Under the pieces are notes generated by a model, which saw only the letters and a list, made by a program, of their open reading frames with translations, was not told the origin of the DNA and did no database searches. Positions 44,227 through 54,466 of a stretch of 64,000 bases of DNA are shown here, piece by piece (the first letter of the stretch is position 1; every line of letters starts with the position of its first letter). The stretch comes from UBA11222 sp030652895 (GTDB taxonomy: Bacteria > Pseudomonadota > Alphaproteobacteria > UBA11222): positions 17,398 to 81,397 of the forward strand of contig JBBQCS010000004.1 in the NCBI GenBank assembly GCA_038318895.1, given 5' to 3'. The translations under genes were made by a program, and so were the position numbers.

Positions 44227-46002
44227 TTACATCGCCGCGGGGACGTATCGCGGCGCTAACTCTGGCCACCTGCCCTCAGCAACTGCATCCAGCGTTATTC
44301 CCGACGCACCCATCCGGTGCTGGTAGATCCAGTAATCTGCAATTACACGCTGAATATAGTTCCGCGTCGATGCTCTCGGCAAGCTTTCGGCAAATAGCAG
44401 CGGATCTTTCAGGGATCCCTGCACATGCTTGCGCCAGCGATTAAAAGAGCCTGGCCCCGCATTGTAGGATGCGGCCAGGGAAAACATATCCCGCAAACCA
44501 CGATTGGTTTGCAGATGCCGCAGATAGCGCTGTCCGATGGTCAGATTAAATTCCGGATCGAACAGGCGGATTCTACCGGCTCCGCTCAGTGACTTATCGT
44601 GGGCGATAAAACTGGCGGTCGCCGGCATTATCTGCATTATCCCATGCGCACCGCCCGGCCCCATAGCGCCAGCGGAGAATTTGCTTTCCTGTCGCACAAA
44701 GGCGTATAGCATCGCGGGGTCGACAGTAAAGCCCCCCTGGGGACGCCATCCCGGAACGGGGTAAAAGCCCGCCATCCAGATTTTGCCCTGGGCGCGCGCC
44801 GTATTGGCAATGCGCATCTGGCTTACCGGCAATTCAAGCGCCGCAGCGAGCGCCAGCAACCGCCCATCGCTTTTACTGCCAAGACGGGCATGCAATAATT
44901 GAAGTTCCTTATCCGCAAGTTCGGTCTGTCCCGCCTCGTGCAGCGCCAGCACACGCGCCGATGCGGGCTGACGCTGCAAAGCATCAATATCATGCTGTAC
45001 TAATTGCGGCAGTTCCCAATCAAAAGGAAGCTCAAGCCCCAATTGTCGGTACGCCAGAATTCCGTACATGCTTCGCGGATAACGCGCCGCAATCTGCAGA
45101 TAGTGGTTTACCTTTTGCGGCTGGCGCGCCGCCAGATTGGCCCGCGCCGCCCAATAGGCGGCGGCCGTCAGGGAAGCCTTTCCGGCATAGGGCGAGTTCT
45201 CATCGGCCATCGCCGAAAAATGACGCACGGCGCGATCGACGCTCCCAAGACGCCAGGCGGACAGCCCGGCTATCCAGTGCGCTCTCGGCACAAATTTTCC
45301 GCTGCGAAGCGCGGCATCTGACGCCAGTTGCAATGCGGGCTCGTCATGCCCTTTATAGAAATAAGCCGCCGCAATAAGCTGTCGGATTTTATCGGTTTCG
45401 ACGGCGTCAAGACGGCCGCCGACGTCATCGCGCTGCAAATATTGAAGCGCGGCATCTGGATCGGATTTTTTGAGCAACCCCTTTAAATGTAACTGAATTG
45501 CAGTAACCTGCTGCAATGCCGCTTTGGAGCGGGGAACCGGCGAGCGATATTCTTTTATCTTTACCGAAGCCGGCCCTGAACGGCTGCGCATAACAACGGG
45601 GCGGCGCAACTCCTGATCCCCATCGGCCTGTTTGCGGAGGGCCAGCGCATAAATCTGCGCAGCCTGCGGATAATCTGCATACTGATCAAGCCATTGCTTG
45701 AGTTCGCCATAGCTGGAACGATAGCCAGTAGGGTGCAGGTAACGTTGCGCCTGGACATGGCCAAGCAGACGTTTATCTGACAGTTCTGCTATCAGCCGGG
45801 TTGCGCCACCCATATCCGCCTGCGACTGCAGTATAAAAATCTGGCGGTAGATTTGCGCGTCACTGTCAGAGAGAATGCGCGGCACCTCCGCAGCCAGCAC
45901 AGGCTGGGGAGCAAACCCCACCGACGCCGCGACCAGCAAGGCGAGACACAACGCGCGGATTACGGCGGCAGGCCTCCCCCGCATTAGATTTTCTGCCTTC
46001 AC
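44227..46002 (-). CDS. slt: Soluble lytic murein transglycosylase
   Basis: Periplasmic enzyme that cleaves peptidoglycan to anhydro-muropeptides. 591 aa from a GTG; an ATG six codons in is an alternative. Signal peptide ends PQPVLAAE. A long helical superhelical region (residues ~40-400) precedes the C-terminal SLT domain with catalytic Glu in FVRQESKFSAGA, GAHGIMQIMPATA, and AASYNAGPGSFNRW. Works upstream of amidases such as the one at 18931 in wall recycling. Confidence 0.93.
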   Translation of the reverse strand: MKAENLMRGRPAAVIRALCLALLVAASVGFAPQPVLAAEVPRILSDSDAQIYRQIFILQSQADMGGATRLIAELSDKRLLGHVQAQRYLHPTGYRSSYGELKQWLDQYADYPQAAQIYALALRKQADGDQELRRPVVMRSRSGPASVKIKEYRSPVPRSKAALQQVTAIQLHLKGLLKKSDPDAALQYLQRDDVGGRLDAVETDKIRQLIAAAYFYKGHDEPALQLASDAALRSGKFVPRAHWIAGLSAWRLGSVDRAVRHFSAMADENSPYAGKASLTAAAYWAARANLAARQPQKVNHYLQIAARYPRSMYGILAYRQLGLELPFDWELPQLVQHDIDALQRQPASARVLALHEAGQTELADKELQLLHARLGSKSDGRLLALAAALELPVSQMRIANTARAQGKIWMAGFYPVPGWRPQGGFTVDPAMLYAFVRQESKFSAGAMGPGGAHGIMQIMPATASFIAHDKSLSGAGRIRLFDPEFNLTIGQRYLRHLQTNRGLRDMFSLAASYNAGPGSFNRWRKHVQGSLKDPLLFAESLPRASTRNYIQRVIADYWIYQHRMGASGITLDAVAEGRWPELAPRYVPAAM

Positions 46003-46071
46003 CCCAACCCCATTTGTTGTTTGCGCATAGTAACCTCTGAACCGCGCGGCTCACAAGTGCCGATTACCCCC

Positions 46072-46893
46072 TTAGTTGACCTGCAACTCGTTAACGGGCA
46101 ATGAATCCAGACGCACACGCAACGCGAGCAAATCCTGCCAGGCCTGCTTTTTTTGTGCAGGCTGGCGTAATAGGAACGCTGGATGAAAGGTCGCCAGCGC
46201 CGGAATCTCACGCTCTCCTGCCTGGTACGGCTTCCAGCGGCCCCGCAAGCGCATAATCCCTTCGCTGGTACTGAACAGGGCCTTGACGCTGATGCCGCCA
46301 AGCAGCAGCAATAAATCGGGCGCGGCCAGCTGAATATGGCGTTCAATAAACGGCAGGCACAGCGCGATCTCGGCGCTGGTTGGCGTACGGTTGCCCGGCG
46401 GACGCCATGGCAGAATGTTGGATATATATACCTGATTGCGATCCAGCCCGATGGCAGCCAGCATGCGATCCAGCAACTGTCCACTGCGCCCGACGAACGG
46501 CAGGCCCTGCAGATCTTCATCGCGGCCAGGCGCCTCACCCACCAGCATGACGCGCGCTTTCGCATTGCCATCCGCAAACACAGTGTGCTTGGCCGTCGTT
46601 TTCAGCGTACAACCCTGAAAATTTTCCATCGCCTGGCGCAGGCTGGCCAGATCATGACAGGCGGCAGCAATTTCGCGCGCCGAGGCGGTGACAGCCTGTG
46701 GCGTCACAAACGGCGCTGATGCGGTGGCTGCGGCGGTCGGCGCAATCCGGCGTGGGGTTAGTGTTTCAATCGCCGCACTGACGTTGAACCGGTCGACAGG
46801 ATGCAGACCGATGGCCTCGTCTGCGCCAGCTTCCAATTGCCAGCGCAGTAACGCCCGCACCTGGTCGCGTGTCTCTTGTTCCCCCGTATTCAT
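46072..46893 (-). CDS. Uracil-DNA glycosylase, Fe-S family (type 4)
   Basis: Removes uracil from DNA. The start gives MNTGEQETRDQV (273 aa); 32 further codons upstream are open but would approach trxB. An N-terminal ~75-residue extension without known domain is followed by the UDG fold: cysteine in NFQGCTL, VGEAPGRDEDLQGLPFVGRS (the family's GEAPG loop), YISNILPWRPPGNR, and HPAFLLRQP near the C-terminus. Cysteines are fewer than the four expected near the core, so cluster binding should be checked. Confidence 0.88.
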   Translation of the reverse strand: MNTGEQETRDQVRALLRWQLEAGADEAIGLHPVDRFNVSAAIETLTPRRIAPTAAATASAPFVTPQAVTASAREIAAACHDLASLRQAMENFQGCTLKTTAKHTVFADGNAKARVMLVGEAPGRDEDLQGLPFVGRSGQLLDRMLAAIGLDRNQVYISNILPWRPPGNRTPTSAEIALCLPFIERHIQLAAPDLLLLLGGISVKALFSTSEGIMRLRGRWKPYQAGEREIPALATFHPAFLLRQPAQKKQAWQDLLALRVRLDSLPVNELQVN

Positions 46894-46934
46894 GGAGCCT
46901 AGTATAGCAGCGCCTGTATCAGAGAACCAAATGG

Positions 46935-47885
46935 TTACGAACCCAGATGTCCAGCCAGGAACTTTTCCGCTTCCAGCGCCGCCATGCAACCAAGACCAGC
47001 CGCGGTTACCGCCTGGCGGAAGATCTTATCGGTTACATCGCCAGCGGCGAATATGCCCGGTATTTCGGTCGCGGTTGAATCGGGGGCTTTCAGGAGATAG
47101 CCGTCTTTGTCCATCGGCAGAACGCCCTTAAAGATTTCTGTCGACGGGCGGTGACCGATAGCGATGAACACGCCATGCGCGGAAACTTCCTGTTTCGCTT
47201 TGGTTTTGACATTACGCAGACGCACTCCGGTCACGCCCAGCGGATTTTCTGTTCCCAGAACCTCATCAATTTCGCTATCCCAGATAAAGCTGACCTTGGG
47301 ATTGGCGAACAGGCGGTTCTGCAATATCTTTTCCGAGCGCAAACTATCGCGCCGGTGCACCAGTGTCACCTTGCTGGCGAAATTGGTCAGAAACAGGGCT
47401 TCTTCCACCGCTGTATTGCCGCCCCCCACCACCAGCACTTCCTTGCCGCGATAGAAAAACCCGTCACAGGTGGCGCAGGCGGAAACCCCAAACCCCTGGA
47501 AGCGTTCTTCAGATGGCAGGCCAAGCCAGCGCGCCTGCGCCCCCGTGCAAACGATCACGGCATCGGCAGTGTAAATATCGCCGCTGTCCCCGGTGCAGGT
47601 AAACGGGCGCGATGCGAAATTCACCTTGGTAATATAGTCGTTGATCAGCCGCGCCCCGACATGGGCCGCCTGATCGCGCATCTGCTCCATCAGCCACGGC
47701 CCCTGAACGGTTTCCGCAAAGCCCGGATAGTTTTCTACATCGGTGGTGATGGTCAGTTGCCCACCCTGATCAATCCCCGTCACCAGAATGGGTTCCAGCA
47801 TCGCGCGCGCGCCGTAAATGGCAGCCGTATAGCCAGCCGGACCCGAACCGATAATCAGCAGCCGTGAATGATGGTGTGATGACAT
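46935..47885 (-). CDS. trxB: Thioredoxin reductase
   Basis: NADPH-dependent FAD disulfide reductase. 316 aa. Seen: FAD loop IIGSGPAGYTAAIYGARA, redox centre ACATCDGFF (about residues 135-140), NADPH loop VVGGGNTAVEEALFL, and C-terminal GIFAAGDVTDKIFRQAVTAAG. Length and motifs are standard. One base separates its start from the stop of the DUF4282 gene upstream. Confidence 0.97.
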   Translation of the reverse strand: MSSHHHSRLLIIGSGPAGYTAAIYGARAMLEPILVTGIDQGGQLTITTDVENYPGFAETVQGPWLMEQMRDQAAHVGARLINDYITKVNFASRPFTCTGDSGDIYTADAVIVCTGAQARWLGLPSEERFQGFGVSACATCDGFFYRGKEVLVVGGGNTAVEEALFLTNFASKVTLVHRRDSLRSEKILQNRLFANPKVSFIWDSEIDEVLGTENPLGVTGVRLRNVKTKAKQEVSAHGVFIAIGHRPSTEIFKGVLPMDKDGYLLKAPDSTATEIPGIFAAGDVTDKIFRQAVTAAGLGCMAALEAEKFLAGHLGS

Positions 47886-47886
47886 C

Positions 47887-48120
47887 TTATTTTGTGCGGA
47901 TCTCTTGCAGAGCTTCGTTTATCTTAAACAGAACGATAATCAATTCAGACCAGACTCTGGCCGCAAACATCCCGCCTGCAATCACAATCAGACCAGATAT
48001 AAAATTACCCGCCATCATAGTGCCAAGACCACTGGCAACCGCGATAAAGAGAAGCGTCCAATAGAAAAACGTAATAACTTTCGGAATAATCATATTGTCA
48101 AGATACAGCAAATCTCGCAT
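47887..48120 (-). CDS. DUF4282 small membrane protein
   Basis: 77 aa with two hydrophobic segments (about residues 14-32 and 38-56) and a C-terminal ARVWSELIIVLFKINEALQEI, the conserved part of the DUF4282 family, in which the last helix with WxE and the following Asn-Glu are typical. No function is established for the family. It is one base from trxB, so the two are probably transcribed together. Confidence 0.82.
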   Translation of the reverse strand: MRDLLYLDNMIIPKVITFFYWTLLFIAVASGLGTMMAGNFISGLIVIAGGMFAARVWSELIIVLFKINEALQEIRTK

Positions 48121-48164
48121 TGAACTTCTCCTCCAGATAGCGGCACATTGGTGTTGGTGTTAGC

Positions 48165-48983
48165 CTAGTCTTCCGTAGACGTTGCATTCAGCATATCGGG
48201 GTGCGGCATGCCGATAACATTATAGCCTGCATCCACATAATGAATTTCGCCGGTGGTGCCGGCGGACAAATCACTTAGCAGATAAAGTCCCGCGCCACCC
48301 AGATTTTCGAGATCCACATTCCTGCGCAATGGCGCATGTTCGCGCGCAGTGCGGTAGACATAACGCGCCGAGCCAATGGCGGAACCGGCCAGGGTGCGCA
48401 TCGGACCTGCGGAAATCGCATTTACCCGAATACCCTGTGGACCCAGATCGGCGGCCAGATAGCGCACACTGGCCTCCAGCGCCGCCTTCGCGACTCCCAT
48501 GACATTATAATCCGGCATTACCTTGACCGCACCCATATAGGTCAGCGTCACAATCGCGCCGCCATTTTTCATCAGCGGCGCGGCACGGCGCGCCACTTCA
48601 TTGAGCGAAAAGCAGGAAATATCCATGGTGTGCAGGAAATTTTCCCGCGTCGTATCAAGAAACCGCCCCTTGAGTTCTTCCTTATCGGAATAGGCAATCG
48701 CATGAACGATAAAATCAATCTGTCCCCAGACGGTTTCCAGCACGGCGAAAACATTATCCATGCTGTCGCGGTCGGACACGTCGCATGGCACCATCAGGCT
48801 AGACCCGACCGAATCCGCCAGAGACTGCAGACGTTTGCCAAAAGCCTCATTCTGATAGGTAAACGCCATTTCCGCGCCATGTTCGCCCAGGGCCTTGGCA
48901 ATGCCCCAGGCGATCGAGTGATCATTGGCGATACCCATCACCAGGCCGCGCTTGCCGGCCATCAGTTTGCCCGTGCCGGTCAT
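48165..48983 (-). CDS. fabI: Enoyl-[acyl-carrier-protein] reductase (NADH) FabI
   Basis: Last step of each fatty acid elongation cycle. The start is ATG with AGGAG nine bases upstream; a TTG two codons earlier is possible. 272 aa. Seen: GIANDHSIAWGIAKAL, and the FabI active site with Tyr-x6-Lys (YMGAVKVMPDYNVMGVAKAA). It is the third gene of a fabA-fabB-fabI operon; this enzyme class is the target of triclosan-type inhibitors. Confidence 0.97.
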   Translation of the reverse strand: MTGTGKLMAGKRGLVMGIANDHSIAWGIAKALGEHGAEMAFTYQNEAFGKRLQSLADSVGSSLMVPCDVSDRDSMDNVFAVLETVWGQIDFIVHAIAYSDKEELKGRFLDTTRENFLHTMDISCFSLNEVARRAAPLMKNGGAIVTLTYMGAVKVMPDYNVMGVAKAALEASVRYLAADLGPQGIRVNAISAGPMRTLAGSAIGSARYVYRTAREHAPLRRNVDLENLGGAGLYLLSDLSAGTTGEIHYVDAGYNVIGMPHPDMLNATSTED

Positions 48984-49016
48984 CCTCAAGCGCTCCTTTT
49001 TTTATTTTTCATAAAC

Positions 49017-50231
49017 TTAACCAAGCCGGGAAAAGGCTAGGCACGCATTTGTCCCGCCAAAACCAAAGCTGTTGGACAACACCGTGTTCAGGCCTGCATT
49101 GTCGACCCGTTCCCGGACAATGGGCATGCCTTCGGCACGCGGATCGAGTTGCTCGATATTGGCGGACACACAGACAAAATCATTGTTCAGCATCAGCAGC
49201 GAATAGATCGCCTCATGCACTCCTGTCGCGCCTTGACTATGGCCCGTTAGCGACTTGGTGGAACTGATAAGCGGAATTTTGCCGCCGAACACCTCGGCAA
49301 TGCCCTCAAGCTCAATGGTGTCGCCGACCGGCGTCGAGGTGCCGTGCGCATTGATATAGTTGACCGGGCCATCGACTGTCGCCAGCGCCATGCGCATACA
49401 ACGCACCCCCCCTTCCCCCGAGGGCTGCACCATGTCGACGCCGTCGGAGGTTGCGCCATAGCCGGTTAGCTCGCCATAGATCTTGGCCCCGCGCGCCTTG
49501 GCATGTTCCAGTTCCTCAAGCACCAGACATCCGCCGCCGCCGGAAATCACAAAGCCGTCGCGATTGGCGTCATAGGCGCGCGACGCTTTTTCAGGGGTGT
49601 CATTATATTTGCTGGACAGCGCCCCCATGGCGTCGAACAGCACCGTCAATGTCCAATCCAGTTCCTCTCCGCCGCCTGCAAACATGATGTCCTGCTTGCC
49701 ATACTGAATTTGTTCCGCCGCGGCGCCAATGCAGTGGGCGCTGGTCGAACAGGCCGACGAGATCGTATAGTTCAGCCCCTTGATGCGAAAAGCTGTCGAA
49801 AGATTGGCTGAGGTGCTGCTGGACATATTGCGCGGGACCATGAACGGACCAACTTTTTTCGGCCCCTTCTCACGCGCCGTATCGCAGGCCAGCAAAATAT
49901 TATGGGTCGAGGGGCCACCAGAGCCGACAATTATACCCGTGCGCTCATGCGATACCTCGCCCGGGGTAAGCCCCGCATCACGGATCGCCTGATCCATGGA
50001 AATATAGGCGTAGGCCGCCGCATCCCCCATGAAACGCTTGAGCTTGCGGTCAATGACTTCTTCCGGATCAATTTTCAGCGTACCCGCGACATGACTGCGA
50101 AACCCCATTTCGCGATAGGTTTCGCAAAATTCGATGCCGGAGCGGCCTTCGCGCAGACTGGCCAGCACCTGCTGACTATCATTGCCAATGCTGGATACGA
50201 TGCCCATGCCCGTAACCACGACACGTCTCAT
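49017..50231 (-). CDS. fabB: 3-oxoacyl-[acyl-carrier-protein] synthase I
   Basis: Condensing enzyme needed for unsaturated fatty acid elongation. 404 aa. Seen: catalytic Cys in SSACSTSAHC, first His in NAHGTSTPVGD, Lys and second His in STKSLTGHSQGATG, and C-terminal SNSFGFGGTNACLAF. FabB rather than FabF follows from the pattern and from pairing with fabA. 20 bases after the fabA stop. Confidence 0.97.
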   Translation of the reverse strand: MRRVVVTGMGIVSSIGNDSQQVLASLREGRSGIEFCETYREMGFRSHVAGTLKIDPEEVIDRKLKRFMGDAAAYAYISMDQAIRDAGLTPGEVSHERTGIIVGSGGPSTHNILLACDTAREKGPKKVGPFMVPRNMSSSTSANLSTAFRIKGLNYTISSACSTSAHCIGAAAEQIQYGKQDIMFAGGGEELDWTLTVLFDAMGALSSKYNDTPEKASRAYDANRDGFVISGGGGCLVLEELEHAKARGAKIYGELTGYGATSDGVDMVQPSGEGGVRCMRMALATVDGPVNYINAHGTSTPVGDTIELEGIAEVFGGKIPLISSTKSLTGHSQGATGVHEAIYSLLMLNNDFVCVSANIEQLDPRAEGMPIVRERVDNAGLNTVLSNSFGFGGTNACLAFSRLG

Positions 50232-50251
50232 AAGGTCCTCCCTTCGCGCAT

Positions 50252-50770
50252 TTACGGCGCTTCGCCTGCTTTGACCAGCCCCACTTTTAAATCTTCTGCA
50301 CGGCAGGTCTCCATGCCATCCACACTGATACTGCCGTCCGCAACCCCCATGACCAGCCTGCGGTTGATGACGCGCTTCAGATCCAACCGATAGGTTAGCA
50401 GTTTATGCTTCGGTTCGACCATGCCGGTAAGCTTTACCTCGCCTACCCCCACGGCCCGTCCGCGGCCCTGTCCGCCAAGCCATCCAAGAAAGAACCCCAC
50501 CAACTGCCACAGGGCGTCAAGCCCAAGACACCCGGGCATGACCGGGTCGCCTTCAAAGTGGCAGGGGAAAAACCATAAATCCGGACGGATGTCGAGCTCG
50601 GCCACGATTTCACCCTTGCCATGCGCGCCCCCCGTATCGGAAATCCGGGTAATGCGGTCAAACATCAGCATGGGCGGCAGCGGCAATTGCGCGTTACCGG
50701 GGCCAAACATCTGGCCATGGCCACAGCGCAGCAAATCTTCATAATCCAGTTTCGCCGGTTTATTCGGCAT
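50252..50770 (-). CDS. fabA: 3-hydroxydecanoyl-[ACP] dehydratase/isomerase
   Basis: Hotdog enzyme that makes the cis-3-decenoyl intermediate of anaerobic-type unsaturated fatty acid synthesis. 172 aa. Seen: MLMFDRITRI, catalytic His in FFPCHFEGDPVMPGCLGLDA with the Asp of LDALWQL, and GVGEVKLTGMV. First gene of the fabA-fabB-fabI operon. In many alphaproteobacteria irr lies directly divergent from it; here about 5.8 kb separate the two. Confidence 0.97.
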   Translation of the reverse strand: MPNKPAKLDYEDLLRCGHGQMFGPGNAQLPLPPMLMFDRITRISDTGGAHGKGEIVAELDIRPDLWFFPCHFEGDPVMPGCLGLDALWQLVGFFLGWLGGQGRGRAVGVGEVKLTGMVEPKHKLLTYRLDLKRVINRRLVMGVADGSISVDGMETCRAEDLKVGLVKAGEAP

Positions 50771-50852
50771 CAGTCATCCCTTCAGGACGGAGTCCATTTT
50801 TTTCGTGATCTGGGGTAACATATCGTAACAATCCGCGAAAGCGGTTTACGCA

Positions 50853-52571
50853 TTATTCCTCTTTCCGGGCCAGCGCGATGGCGGCGGGGAAGTCATCCGT
50901 AAACCGCAATCGCACGGAAACAGTATAAAGCCCCATCCGTTCCAGCACCTGGCGCGGCTGCGGCAGAATGCCCGTCACAATAACGCCCGTTCCATGCGCC
51001 TCACAGCGGCGCAGAAACTCTCCCAAAGCACCCACCCCCGACGCATCTATCATGGGAACATCACGCATTCTCAGGATTATAATCCTTGGCCAGGGTCCGA
51101 AAATCGCGTCGAGTATATCGCCAAGCCGCGCCGCGTTACCGAAAAAAAGCGGCCCGCGCAGCCGGTACACCTCAACGCCTTCAGGCAGCGTATCGCGCTG
51201 TGTGTAGCCGCCATTAGGCAACCGGGTGAGGTCATCCATATCTCCCTCCAGCAGCTTAATCCCGTGTTGCAGCGCATCGACCTGCGACATGCGGTGCATG
51301 AACAACACCGCCGCCAGAACCACCCCTACCTCGATCGCCACGGTGAGATCGACCATCACCGTAAGTCCAAAGGTCAGCAGCAACACGAACTGATCGCCGC
51401 GTGGCGCACGCATCAGGGCACGGAACTTATCCACCTCGCTCATATTCCAGGCGACAACGACCAGAATTGCCGCCAGCGACGCCATGGGAATAAATGCCGC
51501 CAGCGGCGACAGCAGCAGGACAAACAGGAGCAAAAACAGCGCATGAATTATCCCGGCGAGGGGCGACCGAGCACCGGACCGGATATTGGTGGCGGTGCGC
51601 GCAATGGCCCCCGTGGCCGGCATGCCGCCAAACAGCGCCGAGGCAATATTGGCGCCCCCCTGCGCCACCAGTTCGCAATTCGAGCGATGCCGCCGCCCGG
51701 TCATGCCGTCCGCCACCATGGCCGAGAGCAGACTTTCAACGCCTGCCAGAAACGCAATGGTAAATGCGCTGGGCAGCAGTTCCTGTAATCGCGCAAACGT
51801 GATTTCCGGCCAGTGCGGCATCGGCAGGCTGCTGGGGATGCCGCCAAAGCGGGAGCCTATCGTATCGACCGGGAAATTCAGCAGATACACGAGCAGCGAG
51901 GCCGCAATAACGGCGATCAGAAAGCCAGGCCATTTTGGCGCCAGACGCCGCAGCGCGATGATCACTCCAAGTGCGCCAAACGCCACCCCCGCCGCCCACA
52001 GGTTTACGCTGGCGCGCGCGTCCCAGAACGCCTCCCATTTGGCAACAAATTCGGCCGGTAAATTAGCCATCGAAAGCCCGAAAAGATCGCCGATCTGGCT
52101 GGAAAAAATTATCACCGCAATACCAGACGTGAACCCGGTGACGACCGGGTCGGGGATATATTTAATCCAGTCGCCAAAACGGGCAATGCCCGCAACTAGC
52201 AGCATGGCGCCCGCCATCAGGGTGGCCAGCACCAACCCATCATAGCCATGCGCATGAATGACGTTGAACACCACGACCACAAACGCGCCAGTCGGCCCGC
52301 CAATCTGAAACCGGCTACCGCCCAGTGCGGAAATCAAGAACCCCGCCACGATCGCGGTAATCAAACCCTTGTCCGGGGTTGTGCCAGAAGCGATCGCCAG
52401 CGCCATGGCCAACGGCAAAGCCACAATCGCGACGGTCAGCCCGGCCACGGCGTCATCGCGAAAATCCCGCGCGCGATAGCCTTCGCGCAGCACCGTGTAC
52501 AGCTTCGGCACAAACAGATGCCATGCGGGTGCGGCGGGAGAAGCCGTAGGTGGGTGGGGATGATTATCCAT
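50853..52571 (-). CDS. SulP-family anion transporter with STAS domain
   Basis: Inner-membrane transporter of sulfate, bicarbonate or other anions. 572 aa: about a dozen hydrophobic segments with the family's GLTVAIVALPLAMALAIA near residue 45, FQIGGPTGAFVV and FTSGIAVIIFSSQIGD, then a C-terminal STAS domain ending in the regulatory segment IIILRMRDVPMIDASGVGAL. The substrate cannot be told. Its 5' end was duplicated with the adjacent cyclase gene; the decayed copy is at 54467-54646. Confidence 0.93.
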   Translation of the reverse strand: MDNHPHPPTASPAAPAWHLFVPKLYTVLREGYRARDFRDDAVAGLTVAIVALPLAMALAIASGTTPDKGLITAIVAGFLISALGGSRFQIGGPTGAFVVVVFNVIHAHGYDGLVLATLMAGAMLLVAGIARFGDWIKYIPDPVVTGFTSGIAVIIFSSQIGDLFGLSMANLPAEFVAKWEAFWDARASVNLWAAGVAFGALGVIIALRRLAPKWPGFLIAVIAASLLVYLLNFPVDTIGSRFGGIPSSLPMPHWPEITFARLQELLPSAFTIAFLAGVESLLSAMVADGMTGRRHRSNCELVAQGGANIASALFGGMPATGAIARTATNIRSGARSPLAGIIHALFLLLFVLLLSPLAAFIPMASLAAILVVVAWNMSEVDKFRALMRAPRGDQFVLLLTFGLTVMVDLTVAIEVGVVLAAVLFMHRMSQVDALQHGIKLLEGDMDDLTRLPNGGYTQRDTLPEGVEVYRLRGPLFFGNAARLGDILDAIFGPWPRIIILRMRDVPMIDASGVGALGEFLRRCEAHGTGVIVTGILPQPRQVLERMGLYTVSVRLRFTDDFPAAIALARKEE

Positions 52572-52715
52572 GTAGTTAACTATATCAGATGGACCGCAAG
52601 CGGCGGTAAAAATTAACTAATTTTGACACTTCAGAAGTAACCAACCTTAGGACTCGGTTAATACTCTCTAATTAAAATTAAGTATCCGGTGCATTGTGAA
52701 CCTTGAGGATTGAGC

Positions 52716-54425
52716 ATGAGTTGGACACGCGGCCGAAACGTGACCTCCTGGCTTTTTGCCAGTGGCATTGGGCTGCTGTTTGTTCTGGCCGTTGCAGCGC
52801 TTGTAATTAGTCTGAAAGTTTTGCATGCGGACGAGGAGGCGGTTGAACAGCGCACAATAAGTTTGGGCCTTGAGACTGTTTTCCTGTCACTCGTGGCGGC
52901 GCAAAACTCTGTTCGCGGATATATCGTCACTAATAATCCAAATTTTTTGGCACCCTATCATGCCGAACTTGAGAAAATCAGAATTCTGCAGAGAGATTTT
53001 GATGAATATTGGATACTTTCAAAAGAGGAATTAGATACTCTAAAAACTCAGATCGCTGAACATCAAAAGGTATTGGACAGCCAAATCGCATTGACAAACA
53101 GCGCTGGCGCCAAAGCAGCAATAATGCTTGTAAACGGCGCCGGCGACAGAGTACGCCAAATTCAAATTTCAGTCCGCGATTTGTTAGTGAAGGTGACCAA
53201 AGAATCTGATTTTATACAGTCAAGATGGAAATCTAAGAGTGTAGCTTTACTGCCTTTTATTATTATTTCGCTGCTAGTTTCCGCCTGTTTGTCGTTGGCG
53301 CAATTCATCCTGTTCCGCCGTGAAATTTCTCTTCAGCAGACAGCTGAGGCAGCCCTGCAAGCTCAGAGACAAAGTATTGAAATTTCCTCGCGCTTTTCCG
53401 AGACACTGCAGGCCGCCAAATCGCGGGACGAATGCTACGAGATAATTCAAAGCTATGGCGACACCATTTTCCAGGGGAATGGAGGCGTTCTTTACGTCTA
53501 CAATAATTCGAGAGATCAGCTCGAACTTGCGACACGTTGGGGCGGGAAGGAGGACGACCCGGTCGTGGAACATTTCGGTCCAGATGAATGTTGGGCGTTG
53601 CGGCGCGGGCGCTTGTATACAGGTTCAGAGGTAGAAGGCCAAACTGACTGCGGCCATCACCTGAACGATCATCCTCGCAATTATATTTGCCTTCCGATTA
53701 CGGCGTGCGGGCAAACTTCAGGCCTATTATATCTGTTTACGGAAAATTCTGAGCATGGCGTTCTTGATACGCTCACAGAACAAGCCATTATGTTTACCGA
53801 TCACCTTTCCCTGGCGCTGATGAATCTCCAGTTGAGCGAAAGTCTCCGGAATCAAGCCATTCGAGACAGTCTGACTGGATTGTTTAACCGGCGGATTCTG
53901 GATGAGATCCTCATTCGTGAATTCGCCCTTGCGGATCGTAATAAATACCACATCTCATTCATGATGCTGGATATTGATCATTTCAAGAAGTTCAACGATA
54001 CCCATGGCCACGGCTTCGGCGATCAGGTGATACAAAAAGTTGCGGAGCTCATCTCTTCCATGGCGCGGCAATCGGATACAGTTTGCCGCTATGGCGGAGA
54101 AGAGTTCCTTATCATTTTCGCAAATTGCGATCCTGAACAAGCGGTGGTCAAGGCGGAGAAAATACGGCTTGCTGTTAACGCCCTTGAACTGGGCGATACT
54201 GGTTCTGACAGCGTCTCCATATCCGTATCTATTGGAATTGCCTGTTATCCGGATAGCGCAGACAATAAGACGGATGTAATCAAACTTGCCGACGAGGCCT
54301 TGTATCGGGCCAAACGCAATGGCCGTGATCAGGTATGTGTCTATGAAGAAACACCAGACGAACCAGAAGGGATGGCGAGACTGGCCAATGTTCTCTCAGC
54401 GGGTGTCAAAAACGCTTTCGGCTAA
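52716..54425 (+). CDS. Diguanylate cyclase CHASE3-GAF-GGDEF, copy 1
   Basis: Membrane-bound enzyme making cyclic di-GMP. The ATG has GAGG eight bases upstream; 569 aa. Order: membrane helix (about 10-35), periplasmic CHASE3-type sensor (ETVFLSLVAAQNSVRGYIVTN within ~45-180), second membrane helix (~180-205), GAF-like region, then GGDEF domain (from RDSLTGLFNRRILDE). The active site is GGEEF in RYGGEEFLIIF (about residue 460) with an inhibitory RxxD (RQSD) five residues before it, so it should be active and product-inhibited. No EAL domain. Confidence 0.93.
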   Translation: MSWTRGRNVTSWLFASGIGLLFVLAVAALVISLKVLHADEEAVEQRTISLGLETVFLSLVAAQNSVRGYIVTNNPNFLAPYHAELEKIRILQRDFDEYWILSKEELDTLKTQIAEHQKVLDSQIALTNSAGAKAAIMLVNGAGDRVRQIQISVRDLLVKVTKESDFIQSRWKSKSVALLPFIIISLLVSACLSLAQFILFRREISLQQTAEAALQAQRQSIEISSRFSETLQAAKSRDECYEIIQSYGDTIFQGNGGVLYVYNNSRDQLELATRWGGKEDDPVVEHFGPDECWALRRGRLYTGSEVEGQTDCGHHLNDHPRNYICLPITACGQTSGLLYLFTENSEHGVLDTLTEQAIMFTDHLSLALMNLQLSESLRNQAIRDSLTGLFNRRILDEILIREFALADRNKYHISFMMLDIDHFKKFNDTHGHGFGDQVIQKVAELISSMARQSDTVCRYGGEEFLIIFANCDPEQAVVKAEKIRLAVNALELGDTGSDSVSISVSIGIACYPDSADNKTDVIKLADEALYRAKRNGRDQVCVYEETPDEPEGMARLANVLSAGVKNAFG

Positions 54426-54466
54426 CTTGACAGCACATATAAAGCTGGACAAATGCTGGCGCGGTG